This document shows, piece after piece, positions 44,600 through 52,768 of a stretch of DNA of 64,000 nt. The stretch spans positions 1 through 64,000 of the forward strand of contig NC_010843.1 in assembly GCF_000017685.1 (NCBI RefSeq). The letters are read 5' to 3'. Both the position numbers and the translations under genes were made by a program. The notes under the pieces were generated by a model that saw only the letters and a list, made by a program, of their open reading frames with translations, did no database searches and was not told where the DNA came from. Each line of letters opens with the position of its first letter. Position 1 is the stretch's first letter. This DNA is from Leptospira biflexa serovar Patoc strain 'Patoc 1 (Paris)'. GTDB taxonomy: Bacteria > Spirochaetota > Leptospiria > Leptospirales > Leptospiraceae.

Positions 44600-45931
44600 A
44601 TGCGCGAACCTAAACCTTTTTCACCAATTCCTTTCTTTTTTAGCATCTTACTCTTAAGTTTGGGTTATGCCTTGTTCTCCTATTTTCGCCCATTCCCAAC
44701 CACGGAAACAGAATGGGAATTTTTGGCCAATGTCAAAGCGGCAACGGAGGAGGGGGGACTCGTTTCTGCGAGAGAACCTCTTGCGTTTTGGTTTGTTGTC
44801 ACTTGGAAAAAGATCTTTGGTGCCAACTACATTCCATCTTTCATTGCGTTAGCTGGTTTATTCTATAGTTTATTCCTTCATTTGTTCCTTTTGTTATTAC
44901 GCAATGTAGAATGGAAACGAAACCATTATTTGGTCGTTTATTTGGCGGCCTTTCTGCCATTTTCGTATGGATTCCCAACTTCATACTTCACGGAAACACT
45001 CTGTCTTGTTTTTTTGTTACTCGTCTTTTTGACCTTCCGTTTGGAAAAGATGACCGATTTACTTGTCTTCCCTACGTTTACACTCTTAGCGTTTTTTTCA
45101 AGTTTCATCATGTTCTATTTAGGATTTACATTCTTTGTGATTTTTACAGGGATTCGTGGATCGAGAAAGGCGGCTCAAAAAACATCCGTTTTTTATAAAA
45201 AGAAAAATGTTCCTTTTCTCTTTCTTGTGGGATACCTTGCCTTCTTTGTTTTATCTTTATTTTACTTTTCGTATTCCAATTTTTTTGGGGAGGGTTCCAT
45301 CTCTTTTCTTTTCCACACATGGTACCAATCTTCCCTTGTGATTTTACTTCCCATGTTAACGATAGGAATTGGTCACATTTTACTGAAGACAGAAAAAGAG
45401 TTGAATACAATTACCGCATCTGTTGTGTTAGGTGTCTCAATTATTGCTTCGATTTACTTTATTTTTAAGGATTTGCGCTCAGGCGGTGCGGAACCTTGGG
45501 AAACACAAACCAAAAATCTGACCAAATCCTTTGGGCAAGCATTGGTACTCAAATCTGATCCAATTTATTTACCAAAAGAGTTTTCATTTGCTTTGTATTT
45601 CCAAACAGGAACCAAAACAAAATATTTAAAAGAATCCAATGTATCTGAAAAATCCTTTTTATACGTAGAAGGGATTTGGAACCAAGACATCCAATTGGTT
45701 CAAAAATCGGGACTCTTCCGAAAATCAAACCGATCACTTGGGATTGTACCTCTCAGTGAAGATGATGTCCTCATCCAAAAAACCACTTCTGACCGTATCA
45801 AAAATGAAAAGAATTTAAGTTTTATATTCAAAAAAGTAGACGAGGCATGGGGGAATGTTCCCGCAAAACGCCCGTTTGACGAGTATACGTCTAGTTTACA
45901 GAAAAAATTTGGATACTTGAGTTTTTATTAA
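44600..45931 (+). CDS. Polytopic membrane protein, unknown function
   Basis: 443 residues with about 8-9 hydrophobic helices between residues 10 and 290 (FFFSILLLSLGYALFSYF; YLVVYLAAFLPFSYGF), then a soluble C-terminal ~150 residues. The shape resembles GT-C glycosyltransferases or O-antigen-type membrane proteins, but no motif was recognised. It is a single gene, divergent from ecm and convergent with the transglycosylase gene. Confidence 0.65.
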   Translation: MREPKPFSPIPFFFSILLLSLGYALFSYFRPFPTTETEWEFLANVKAATEEGGLVSAREPLAFWFVVTWKKIFGANYIPSFIALAGLFYSLFLHLFLLLLRNVEWKRNHYLVVYLAAFLPFSYGFPTSYFTETLCLVFLLLVFLTFRLEKMTDLLVFPTFTLLAFFSSFIMFYLGFTFFVIFTGIRGSRKAAQKTSVFYKKKNVPFLFLVGYLAFFVLSLFYFSYSNFFGEGSISFLFHTWYQSSLVILLPMLTIGIGHILLKTEKELNTITASVVLGVSIIASIYFIFKDLRSGGAEPWETQTKNLTKSFGQALVLKSDPIYLPKEFSFALYFQTGTKTKYLKESNVSEKSFLYVEGIWNQDIQLVQKSGLFRKSNRSLGIVPLSEDDVLIQKTTSDRIKNEKNLSFIFKKVDEAWGNVPAKRPFDEYTSSLQKKFGYLSFY

Positions 45932-45950
45932 TTTAGTTTATGTAATTCGA

Positions 45951-46586
45951 TTATTTTGAACTAAAATCTTGATAAAACCGTTTCACTTTGGAAACATATT
46001 GTTTGGTTTCTTCATAAGGTGGAATCCCGTTGTATCGTTTGACAGCCCCAGGCCCAGCGTTATAAGCAGCGATTGCTTTTTCAGGGTCCTTAAATTCTTT
46101 CAATAACCCTTTTAAGAACTTCACTCCTCCGGCCACATTTTCTTCTGGGTCAAAAGGATCTTTTACACCAAGACGATCTGCGGTTTCAGGCATGAGTTGC
46201 ATTAGGCCCATCGCACCCTTTGGGGAAACCGCTTTCGGTTTAAAACCTGATTCTGCTTTCACCATGGCCTTTACCAAATTGGGGTCCAAACCTTGTGCTT
46301 CTGCAATGGATTCGATGGACTCGAGTAGTTTGTCAGGTTGTTGGGATCCAATCCTTTCGTTTGCGTTGGGTTTCTCCAGTCCCGCAGGAAACGGGAGTTG
46401 GATGTTTCCCACTAAATTGACCTTTTCTTCTGGTAAGGAAGCACTTGGGATTTGGGTTTGTTTTGAAAATTCGCGCTCTAATAATTCGGGAAACGAGACC
46501 AGAGATTTTGGGTCTTTTGACAATTGAGTGAGGGATTCCATACGGCTAAGGACAGAAGAAACGGAAGGGATATCGGTGAGTCTCAC
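45951..46586 (-). CDS. Lytic transglycosylase (SLT domain)
   Basis: Cleaves peptidoglycan glycan strands. The C-terminal ~120 residues are an SLT/MltE-type domain: VKAESGFKPKAVSPKGAMGL with catalytic Glu, MQLMPETADRLGV and AIAAYNAGPGAVKRYNGIPP. The first ~95 residues are polar and unrelated, and no signal peptide is visible, so export is unclear; a missed N-terminal extension is possible. 211 residues. Confidence 0.88.
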   Translation of the reverse strand: MRLTDIPSVSSVLSRMESLTQLSKDPKSLVSFPELLEREFSKQTQIPSASLPEEKVNLVGNIQLPFPAGLEKPNANERIGSQQPDKLLESIESIAEAQGLDPNLVKAMVKAESGFKPKAVSPKGAMGLMQLMPETADRLGVKDPFDPEENVAGGVKFLKGLLKEFKDPEKAIAAYNAGPGAVKRYNGIPPYEETKQYVSKVKRFYQDFSSK

Positions 46587-46640
46587 ACCAAAAACATCGG
46601 AAACTTTCAGGAAAACTGAAGAAAAAAATTATGTCTCTTT

Positions 46641-47027
46641 CTACTCCGTTGGCTTTTGGATGGTGCTGAGGTCCTTTTTGCTTAAGGGTTTGGTGAGGTA
46701 ACCTACCACATTGGGGTAGGTTACACTTTTGGATTTGTCGGATGGGTCGACAGAGGAGGTGAGGATGTAGGTGGGGATTTTGGAGAACTTTGGGATGTTT
46801 TGGATCGTCTCCAAAAATTGCCAACCATCCATGATTGGCATATTCAAATCTAAAAACAATAGTTCCGGGAACTCAATTGCTTTTTGTAAAGCATCTAGTG
46901 CTTCGGCACCATTGGAATATGTCAAAATCTCCGAAGCAAAGGAAAATTTTTCCATCAATGTTTTAATTAAAAAAGTAGTGACTGCATCATCTTCAATTAA
47001 GTATACTTTTGACAATTGGTGTAACAT
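46641..47027 (-). CDS. CheY-like response regulator
   Basis: 128-residue stand-alone receiver domain. Acidic pair EDD at ~12-14, phospho-acceptor Asp in LFLDLNMPIMDGWQF at ~58, TSS at ~88 and the conserved Lys in YLTKPLSKKDL. No output domain. The partner kinase is not adjacent; the nearest kinase in the window is at 8344. It lies 70 bases downstream of aspA on the same strand. Confidence 0.9.
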   Translation of the reverse strand: MLHQLSKVYLIEDDAVTTFLIKTLMEKFSFASEILTYSNGAEALDALQKAIEFPELLFLDLNMPIMDGWQFLETIQNIPKFSKIPTYILTSSVDPSDKSKSVTYPNVVGYLTKPLSKKDLSTIQKPTE

Positions 47028-47097
47028 AGTGAAAACTTCTATTAGAATTTACTAATGCATCCAAATGAATCAACCATTAATTACCATTTAACTCAGT

Positions 47098-48504
47098 TTA
47101 AAGAGAATGGGGTGAAGTTAAAATTTCTGGCCTCAGGATTTCTTTTAGTTTTTTTTCCTCTAATAACCCCAGTTCCAATACAATGGATTCCACGGATCGA
47201 TTTTCAGCAAGAGCGCGTTTGGCAACTAAAGTTGCATTTTCATAGCCTATATAAGGATTCAGCGCCGTCGCAAGTCCTGCAGAAGTTTTCACCCGCGATT
47301 CCAACAACTCTCTGTTTGCTGTAATGCCTTCGATACAATTAATTTCCAATGTTTTGCAACCAGCCGTTAGATGTTCTATACTTTTGAATAAACTATGAGC
47401 GATGATCGGTTCAAATGCATTCAATTGTAGTTGGCCTGCTTCGGCGGCCATCGTGATGGTGATATCGTTCCCAATCACCTCGTATGCGATTTGGTTGACA
47501 ACTTCTGGTATAATGGGATTTACCTTCCCAGGCATGATGGAAGATCCTGCGGCCTTGGCAGGTAAGTTGATTTCATTGAATCCTCCTTGTGGTCCGCTTG
47601 ATAACAATCGTAAGTCATTGCATACTTTGGAGAGTTTTGTTGCGATCCGTTTTAATACACCTGAGAGCTGAACAAAGGCTCCCGTGTCTTGAGTGGCCTC
47701 AATTAAATTGGGTGCGGCATTGAGATCAAATCCAGTTTGTTTGGCCAGGATCTCTGTCACGATCTTTGAATAACGGATATCGGTATTGATCCCTGTACCA
47801 ATGGCGGTCGCACCCAAATTGATCTCACCGATGAGGGACGTTGCTTCTTTCAGGCGAGAAATATCTTCACCTAACATCACGTCATACGTAGAAAATTCTT
47901 GACCAAGTGTCATAGGGACAGCGTCTTGCAATTGGGTCCTGCCGATTTTTAGAATGTCTTTGAATTCTTCTGATTTTTTGCGAAAGGACATTTGTAAACT
48001 TTTGAGAGCAGAAAGCAAACCTCGGATGGAAAACACAGCCGCCAGTTTGATTGAAGAGGGGTAAACATCATTTGTACTTTGCGACATGTTCACATCATTC
48101 AGTGGATGGAGATAACGATAATCTCCTTTGGAATGGCCAGCAATTTCTAAAGCGATATTGGTAATCACTTCATTTGCATTCATATTGGTAGAAGTTCCCG
48201 CTCCCCCTTGGATCACATCGACAACAAACTCGGTATGGAATTCTCCCGCCAAAATTCGGTCACAGGCTTTGGTAATGTAATTTGTTTTTTCTTTTGAAAG
48301 CAGGCCTAATTGTAGGTTTGCTTCTGCAGAAGCCTTTTTGATATGGGCTAGTGCATGTACCAAATCTGGATACGAACCGATGGTTTTCCCAGTGATCGGA
48401 TAGTTTTCCAAAGCCCGTAAGGTATGGATCCCCCAATACGCATCATTTGGAATCTCTCGTTCTCCGAGAAGGTCATGTTCGATCCGAACGTTTGTTTGTA
48501 TCAT
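47098..48504 (-). CDS. aspA: Aspartate ammonia-lyase
   Basis: Converts L-aspartate to fumarate and ammonia. Seen: DLLGEREIPNDAYWGIHTLR, GGAGTSTNMNANEVITNIAL, NDVNMSQSTNDVYPSS and the signature loop GSSIMPGKVNPIIPEVVNQ with catalytic Ser. 468 residues is typical. Fumarase C is the near relative, but the N-terminal EHDLLGE and IIPEVVNQ favour aspartase. Possibly in one transcript with the response-regulator and transglycosylase genes. Confidence 0.9.
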   Translation of the reverse strand: MIQTNVRIEHDLLGEREIPNDAYWGIHTLRALENYPITGKTIGSYPDLVHALAHIKKASAEANLQLGLLSKEKTNYITKACDRILAGEFHTEFVVDVIQGGAGTSTNMNANEVITNIALEIAGHSKGDYRYLHPLNDVNMSQSTNDVYPSSIKLAAVFSIRGLLSALKSLQMSFRKKSEEFKDILKIGRTQLQDAVPMTLGQEFSTYDVMLGEDISRLKEATSLIGEINLGATAIGTGINTDIRYSKIVTEILAKQTGFDLNAAPNLIEATQDTGAFVQLSGVLKRIATKLSKVCNDLRLLSSGPQGGFNEINLPAKAAGSSIMPGKVNPIIPEVVNQIAYEVIGNDITITMAAEAGQLQLNAFEPIIAHSLFKSIEHLTAGCKTLEINCIEGITANRELLESRVKTSAGLATALNPYIGYENATLVAKRALAENRSVESIVLELGLLEEKKLKEILRPEILTSPHSL

Positions 48505-48566
48505 AAGAGAAATTCTCCAATTGAGAACGAAAGATAGTCGACCAAATGGAAAAGGGAAGAAGATTT

Positions 48567-48923
48567 ATGTTCTGCATGAAGAAAATCCCATTCCTTTGTT
48601 TCACCCTTATCCTTTGTTCTTTCCCATTTTTCCTTTTTGGGAATGAAAAAGTGAATTCCAAAGCGCAGTGCCAACAGAAAGAAGAAACGGTCAGAACCAT
48701 TTTCCAACTCTTACCTGAATCAGAACGATCCTGCGTGGAAATTGCAAAACTTGTGATCGTAGAAGAAGATGAGGAGGGGGAAAAACTGGACAAAGAGTAT
48801 AATGAATTGTTTTTGAAAGTTTGCGAACTCAAACGTAAAAAACGATCTTTGGATGAGATTCGAGAAAATTTGGGACTATCAAAACAATGTAATTCTCTTC
48901 AAGACCTAACGAAAAAGAATTGA
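48567..48923 (+). CDS. Small exported protein, unknown function
   Basis: 118 residues from ATG 48567, selected because GGGAAGA lies 6 bases before it. Signal peptide KIPFLCFTLILCSFPFFLFG, then a charged helical mature part with several Cys (KAQCQQKEETV; RSCVEIAKL; CNSLQD). The Cys spacing may form disulfides. No family recognised. An in-frame ATG at 48546 is the alternative start. Confidence 0.6.
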   Translation: MFCMKKIPFLCFTLILCSFPFFLFGNEKVNSKAQCQQKEETVRTIFQLLPESERSCVEIAKLVIVEEDEEGEKLDKEYNELFLKVCELKRKKRSLDEIRENLGLSKQCNSLQDLTKKN

Positions 48924-48960
48924 TTCTTCGCATCGATTTAGTAAATTTATTGCAAGATAT

Positions 48961-49641
48961 ATGCTAAAATACATTCCTATTTTTTGTTGTTTCCTCTTCC
49001 CTATCGGATTACTCCCATGTGAGCCTTTTGTTACCAAAACCTTGTCACCTATCGACCATTCGTCGAAAGACAAAAGTTTTTTGGAATTTAAAACTAAATT
49101 TTTAAAAACCTTAAAAACAAAGGATCGAAAGTCGCTCGAAACTTTTTTAGATAAGGACATCCATTTTACCTTTGGACCTGTGTCGGGGAAAAAAGAGTTT
49201 CTCAAGTCCTTTCAACTCACTGAAAAACCAAATGATTCTGATTTTTGGAATTTAATGATGGAAACCATCCAGTTGGGACTTCGCCAAAATGCAGAAGGCC
49301 AAATGGTAGCTCCCTATTTTTTTGAAACCTTCCCAAGTGATTATGATCCTTTTACGCATTACTTGGTGATTGGGAAAAATGTAAATGTGAGAGCGGATGC
49401 TTCAAAAGATTCTAAGACTCTTCAACAGCTCAGTTACCAAATTGTGCGTTCAGAAGCCGATGATTTAGATGGCAGACGTTTGGAAAAAGAAAGCAATTGT
49501 AATTGGCAAAAGATTTGTACCCCACAGGGAAAGGCTGGATTTGTCTGCGACCGATTCATTCGTAGTCCTCTTGACTACAGAGCATTTTTTGAAAAAAAGA
49601 AAGGCCAGTGGTACTTAACAACATTCATTGTGGGCGATTGA
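48961..49641 (+). CDS. Exported SH3b-like protein
   Basis: 226 residues with an N-terminal signal peptide (PIFCCFLFPIGLLPC), a polar helical part, and a C-terminal bacterial SH3-like domain: VIGKNVNVRADASKDSKTLQ and KAGFVCDRFI. Such domains bind peptidoglycan or other cell-wall targets. A Cys pair (NCNWQKIC) sits inside the domain. Its family is otherwise unrecognised. Confidence 0.7.
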   Translation: MLKYIPIFCCFLFPIGLLPCEPFVTKTLSPIDHSSKDKSFLEFKTKFLKTLKTKDRKSLETFLDKDIHFTFGPVSGKKEFLKSFQLTEKPNDSDFWNLMMETIQLGLRQNAEGQMVAPYFFETFPSDYDPFTHYLVIGKNVNVRADASKDSKTLQQLSYQIVRSEADDLDGRRLEKESNCNWQKICTPQGKAGFVCDRFIRSPLDYRAFFEKKKGQWYLTTFIVGD

Positions 49642-49732
49642 TAGCTGTTAAATTATCAAACTCATTAGTTTTTTCTTGATCTTCGAAAGGATAGTTTGCA
49701 TCGTAGATCAAACAATCGTAAAAGGATTCTCT

Positions 49733-50113
49733 ATGTTAAAAAAAATGATTCTGGGTGCTCTTGCATTCTCTCTCACTAACTGTTTGGTATTAAACCCACT
49801 TGGTGCCAATTTGGACCGCGAAAAGGGTTCAGTCGCTGCTGGAAGGATTACAGATGCTGCGATCCAAGCGGATATCGTTAATGGGATTTTACTTTCCGGA
49901 AGAGGGAATCTTACACTTGTCACCTTTCTTGCTGCAGACATTGCAAAAATTGAATCTGAAAAATATTACGTTAAATCTGACATTGACCAATGTGTGGAAT
50001 CTATCAATGGAATCAAAGGGTATGCACTTGGTGCATTAATTCCTAACCTTATTTCTTGCCGAGATTTAAAAGCAGACGGATATCTCGTCGGAGAACCATT
50101 CCCAAGCATTTAA
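49733..50113 (+). CDS. TRL-like small lipoprotein
   Basis: 126 residues from ATG 49733 (AAAGGA 7 bases before). Lipoprotein signal with LTNC lipobox (Cys ~16). Mature part ISG-type: GSVAAGRITDAAIQADIVNG and LSGRGNLTLVTFLAADIAKI, and ends with Cys-containing loop ISCRDLKADGYLVG. This pattern recalls the TRL-like lipoprotein family of Leptospira; function unknown. Confidence 0.65.
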   Translation: MLKKMILGALAFSLTNCLVLNPLGANLDREKGSVAAGRITDAAIQADIVNGILLSGRGNLTLVTFLAADIAKIESEKYYVKSDIDQCVESINGIKGYALGALIPNLISCRDLKADGYLVGEPFPSI

Positions 50114-50157
50114 TCCCTTCAAACCAAATCACACCCTGCTCTTTTTTTTAGGGCGGG
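50085..50157 (+). promoter_or_regulatory. Candidate ECF-type promoter (see 50157-50185)
   Basis: Placeholder for orientation only: the promoter itself is described in the next entry at 50157-50185. Confidence 0.01.
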
Positions 50158-50185
50158 GAACCATTTGGAAATCTTCCGGGTCTTA
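50157..50185 (+). promoter_or_regulatory. Candidate ECF sigma promoter of the Spy-like/ECF operon
   Basis: GGAACC (50157-50162) and GTCTTA (50180-50185) are separated by 17 bases, the layout of ECF-type promoters (GGAAC ... GTC). It lies 27 bases before the Spy-like ATG, with AGGAAGG between. This suggests that the encoded ECF factor drives its own operon. Confidence 0.4.
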
Positions 50186-50211
50186 TTCTCAAAACAAACT
50201 AGGAAGGTTTT

Positions 50212-50664
50212 ATGATTTCTCTCAAACAAGTTCTCAAAATCACCACAACAATTGGACTCGTCTCCGTGATGGCCTTTGCCTTCGGCAATTGCCGTGGCCA
50301 CAAAGACTTTGAAAAAAGGATCGAATGGGTTGCCTCCAAACTCACTTCGAAACTGGATTTAGACGATTCACAAAAAGCAAAATTAGATACGATCAAAGCG
50401 GAACTCATTGCCAAACACAAGGAAATGAAACCAAAACACGAATCTTGGGCCAAAGAAATGGCGACACAAATTCGTTCTGAAAAAATTGATACGAAGCTAC
50501 TCGATAAAATGAGTTTAGAAAGAGAAACACGCCACCAAGAGATGCGAAAATTTTTCCAAACCAAATTGGTTGAGTTCCATGCTGTCCTCAAACCAGAACA
50601 AAGAGAAAAGTTTGCTGAACTTGTGGAAAAATTTGCTTCTCGTCACCAACCACCAGAAGAATAA
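50212..50664 (+). CDS. Spy/CpxP-like periplasmic lipoprotein
   Basis: 150 residues. Signal region ending in FAFGNCRG with possible lipid Cys. The mature part is helical with two L-x-x-x-Q-like turns (LDLDDSQKAKLDTIKAEL; VLKPEQREKFAELVEKF), as in the Spy/CpxP/heavy-metal sensor group of periplasmic stress proteins. It starts the operon; the ECF sigma gene follows 3 bases later. Likely a periplasmic sensor or chaperone for the sigma system. Confidence 0.78.
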   Translation: MISLKQVLKITTTIGLVSVMAFAFGNCRGHKDFEKRIEWVASKLTSKLDLDDSQKAKLDTIKAELIAKHKEMKPKHESWAKEMATQIRSEKIDTKLLDKMSLERETRHQEMRKFFQTKLVEFHAVLKPEQREKFAELVEKFASRHQPPEE

Positions 50665-50667
50665 ACA

Positions 50668-51192
50668 ATGACTAGTTTTGACTTCGAAACAGTAGTCAAA
50701 GAGACCAAATACTTGGTTTTAAAAACGATCGGTGATACCCTCATCGATCGTTTTGACGATGCCACAGAAGATGTGGTACAGGAAGTGTACTTTCGTGTTT
50801 TCAAATCGCTTGAAAAAGGTGGGTTTGATGGTAGATCCAAAATCTCCACTTGGATTTACACCATTGCAAAAAATGAATCGCTTCGAATGAATGAAAAACG
50901 TTTGCGAGAAGAAGAAAAAGCAAAACGTTACTTACAAAAAAACAAATCGGATCTTTTCCAAACTGATGAAAACCATTCTATCCTAAAAGAAGATTGGATA
51001 AATTCTCTCTTACAATCAATTCCAGAAGTGTATCGCCAAACCTTAAGATTGTATCTGTCAGGAAAAAGTATGGAAGAGATATCAAACGAACTCAAGATCA
51101 AACAAGGAACAGTGAAATCAAGGTTGTTTCGAACCAAAGAATGGATCCGCAAAACCCTACCAGGAGTAAAAAATGAATTCCAAGAATCCTAA
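50668..51192 (+). CDS. ECF sigma factor
   Basis: 174-residue RNA polymerase sigma factor with region 2 (DDATEDVVQEVYFRVFKSLE, then STWIYTIAKNESLRMN) and region 4 (VYRQTLRLYLSGKSMEEI; IKQGTVKSRLFRTKEWIRK). It overlaps the small membrane protein gene by 20 bases, the usual coupling to an anti-sigma partner. It probably responds to envelope stress relayed by the Spy-like and membrane proteins. Confidence 0.92.
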   Translation: MTSFDFETVVKETKYLVLKTIGDTLIDRFDDATEDVVQEVYFRVFKSLEKGGFDGRSKISTWIYTIAKNESLRMNEKRLREEEKAKRYLQKNKSDLFQTDENHSILKEDWINSLLQSIPEVYRQTLRLYLSGKSMEEISNELKIKQGTVKSRLFRTKEWIRKTLPGVKNEFQES

Positions 51193-51436
51193 AAAATGGG
51201 AAGAACTATTGAATGATTCTGATTTTGAATCGCGTATCGTTCGAAGTACAACAACTCGAGTGCAAAACCAAAAACGAAATCGAAATTTAGCTGTTTCCCT
51301 TAGTTTCAGTTTGCTTGCGATTGTTTCCATTTCCATCCACCAATGGGTGATCGAACCGAATGATTTATTGAGTAACATGAGTTATTTGGTCGAAGAACTT
51401 AGTTCTGAATCGATTGTGAGTTTGAGTATCGATTGA
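51173..51436 (+). CDS. Small single-pass membrane protein, possible anti-sigma factor
   Basis: 87 residues: a basic, charged N-terminal half (~38 residues), one membrane helix (LAVSLSFSLLAIVSISIHQW) and a periplasmic tail. It overlaps the ECF sigma gene by 20 bases. Position and topology fit a minimal anti-sigma factor, but no zinc-binding ZAS motif or RskA-like domain is visible, so this is inference only. Confidence 0.6.
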   Translation: MNSKNPKKWEELLNDSDFESRIVRSTTTRVQNQKRNRNLAVSLSFSLLAIVSISIHQWVIEPNDLLSNMSYLVEELSSESIVSLSID

Positions 51437-51445
51437 CTTTAGTGG

Positions 51446-51459
51446 TTGATAAATATCAA
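51446..51459 (+). promoter_or_regulatory. Perfect FNR-type box
   Basis: TTGAT-AAAT-ATCAA matches the FNR/CRP-family consensus TTGAT-N4-ATCAA exactly. It lies 68 bases before the ATG at 51527 and may control that gene in response to oxygen or nitric oxide. No FNR gene is present in the window. Confidence 0.5.
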
Positions 51460-51526
51460 TCCCCTTCAGCTGCCTTACCAAAGGGAAAGAGGTATCTATA
51501 TTCAATTTGTTTCGTCATAATTAGTA

Positions 51527-51868
51527 ATGGAACAAATGAAAATGAACGCTTGTATTCTCTACTTAAACAACAAACGAATTGAGATGATCAAGTTAGAAAG
51601 TGATCATATGGAATCCAAAACTTGGGAAAAACCACTTGCGTCTGACAAATGGGATTTTGCTGAGATCACAAAAACCTTAGATTCACCGAGTGAAGTCATC
51701 CTTGTAGGAGAATCGGGACTGAATATGGAATACAGAAGATGGCTTGCCAATCACGACCGAGTCTTGGCAAAAAAACTGATCGCTGTGATTGGAGGGACTC
51801 TCGAAACAAAAATTAGTCCAAACCTAGTGAGCCATTTTAAAGAAAAATACTTTCGTAACAGAGGATAA
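51527..51868 (+). CDS. Hypothetical protein under an FNR-like box
   Basis: 113 residues, soluble. A C-terminal half with VILVGESGLNMEYRRWLANH and KKLIAVIGG has a Rossmann-like beta-alpha-beta look. No family recognised. It faces the cbb3 oxidase operon and has an FNR-type site just upstream, so a role in microaerobic physiology is a reasonable guess only. Confidence 0.6.
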   Translation: MEQMKMNACILYLNNKRIEMIKLESDHMESKTWEKPLASDKWDFAEITKTLDSPSEVILVGESGLNMEYRRWLANHDRVLAKKLIAVIGGTLETKISPNLVSHFKEKYFRNRG

Positions 51869-51885
51869 TACCGTTTATTAGATTT

Positions 51886-52578
51886 TTAAAGTAGGTGGTC
51901 GCAAGACTCTCCATGAGAATGGAAAAAAATTCGAAAGAGTAAAAATCCAAGAGAAGTCAGTAATAATAAGGTTCCGAATACTGGGATCCACTTGGGTTGG
52001 ATGTACTTTCGAATTTTCCCCATAACAAGGCTTAAGCCTGTTAGTGCAGGGACTGTTCCCAAAAAAAAAATAAACATTACGATGCCACCAGTGAGTGCAC
52101 TTCCTGTTGCAAATGAAGCCGCATACGCTGGGTATAAAACCCCACAAGGGAGTAGGGCACTAAAAATCCCTATCCCAAAACCCAATCCATTTTGAGTTGT
52201 TTTTTTTCGGATGGATTGTAATAGGTTGGAGATTCCTTTTGGTAAACTCCCAAATTTGACACTTGATGGATTTACAAACAAACGTAAAAGAAAAAAAAGT
52301 AAAAACAAGAACGTAAAAACACCAGCAAACCCTCGTATGGCGGAAAGTTCTCCCAAGGCATTGGCTCCTTTTCCAATCAAACCTAAGACCAATCCCAAAA
52401 AAGTATACGAGAGCATACGACCCAAATGGTAGAGCAATACGGGTACTTGACGAGAGGGGTTGGAAGTTTGTAGTAAGGAAACAAAAGGCCCACACATCAA
52501 AGCGCAGTGGAAACTACTGAACAAACCATAAACTAAAATAGATCCGAAAAAGCTAAGATTTGCTAGTTGGTCCATCAT
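51886..52578 (-). CDS. TauE/SafE-UreH-like membrane protein of cbb3 cluster
   Basis: 230 residues with 6 membrane helices. N-terminal SFFGSILVYGLFSSFHCALMCG includes the H-C-x-x-M-C pattern seen in metal- or sulfur-handling UreH/TauE-type proteins found next to cbb3 oxidase genes. It overlaps ccoS by 26 bases at the operon end. A role in copper delivery for oxidase assembly is likely by neighbourhood. Confidence 0.8.
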   Translation of the reverse strand: MMDQLANLSFFGSILVYGLFSSFHCALMCGPFVSLLQTSNPSRQVPVLLYHLGRMLSYTFLGLVLGLIGKGANALGELSAIRGFAGVFTFLFLLFFLLRLFVNPSSVKFGSLPKGISNLLQSIRKKTTQNGLGFGIGIFSALLPCGVLYPAYAASFATGSALTGGIVMFIFFLGTVPALTGLSLVMGKIRKYIQPKWIPVFGTLLLLTSLGFLLFRIFFHSHGESCDHLL

Positions 52579-52768
52579 TTTTGACTTCCGGTTTTATCTC
52601 GGATGGTTCTGTATTTGGCCCCACGGGGTATTCTTCTTCAAAAAACATTCTGTACTTTGGCGATTCGATGTCTTCGAATTGGCCTTTCCGAAATGCTAAT
52701 ACGAATACATATAAAAAGAAACCAGCAATACACATTGCCATGGGAATGGTTAAATAGAGGGCTTCCAT
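52553..52768 (-). CDS. ccoS: CcoS, cbb3 oxidase assembly protein
   Basis: 71 residues. One membrane helix (LTIPMAMCIAGFFLYVFVLAF) followed by the conserved RKGQFEDIESPKYRMFFEE, the CcoS hallmark. Needed to insert cofactors into CcoN. It overlaps ccoI by 19 bases. Confidence 0.88.
   Translation of the reverse strand: MEALYLTIPMAMCIAGFFLYVFVLAFRKGQFEDIESPKYRMFFEEEYPVGPNTEPSEIKPEVKNDGPTSKS

Noticed and set aside
47055..47324. Plus-strand open frame of 89 codons
   Set aside because: Lies mostly antisense to aspA, which has full family motifs; no ribosome-binding site or homology.
50085..50157. An entry in the feature list whose start exceeds its end (50157 to 50085)
   Set aside because: It is not a feature. 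It is a stray placeholder with confidence 0.01; the real promoter candidate is the entry at 50157-50185.
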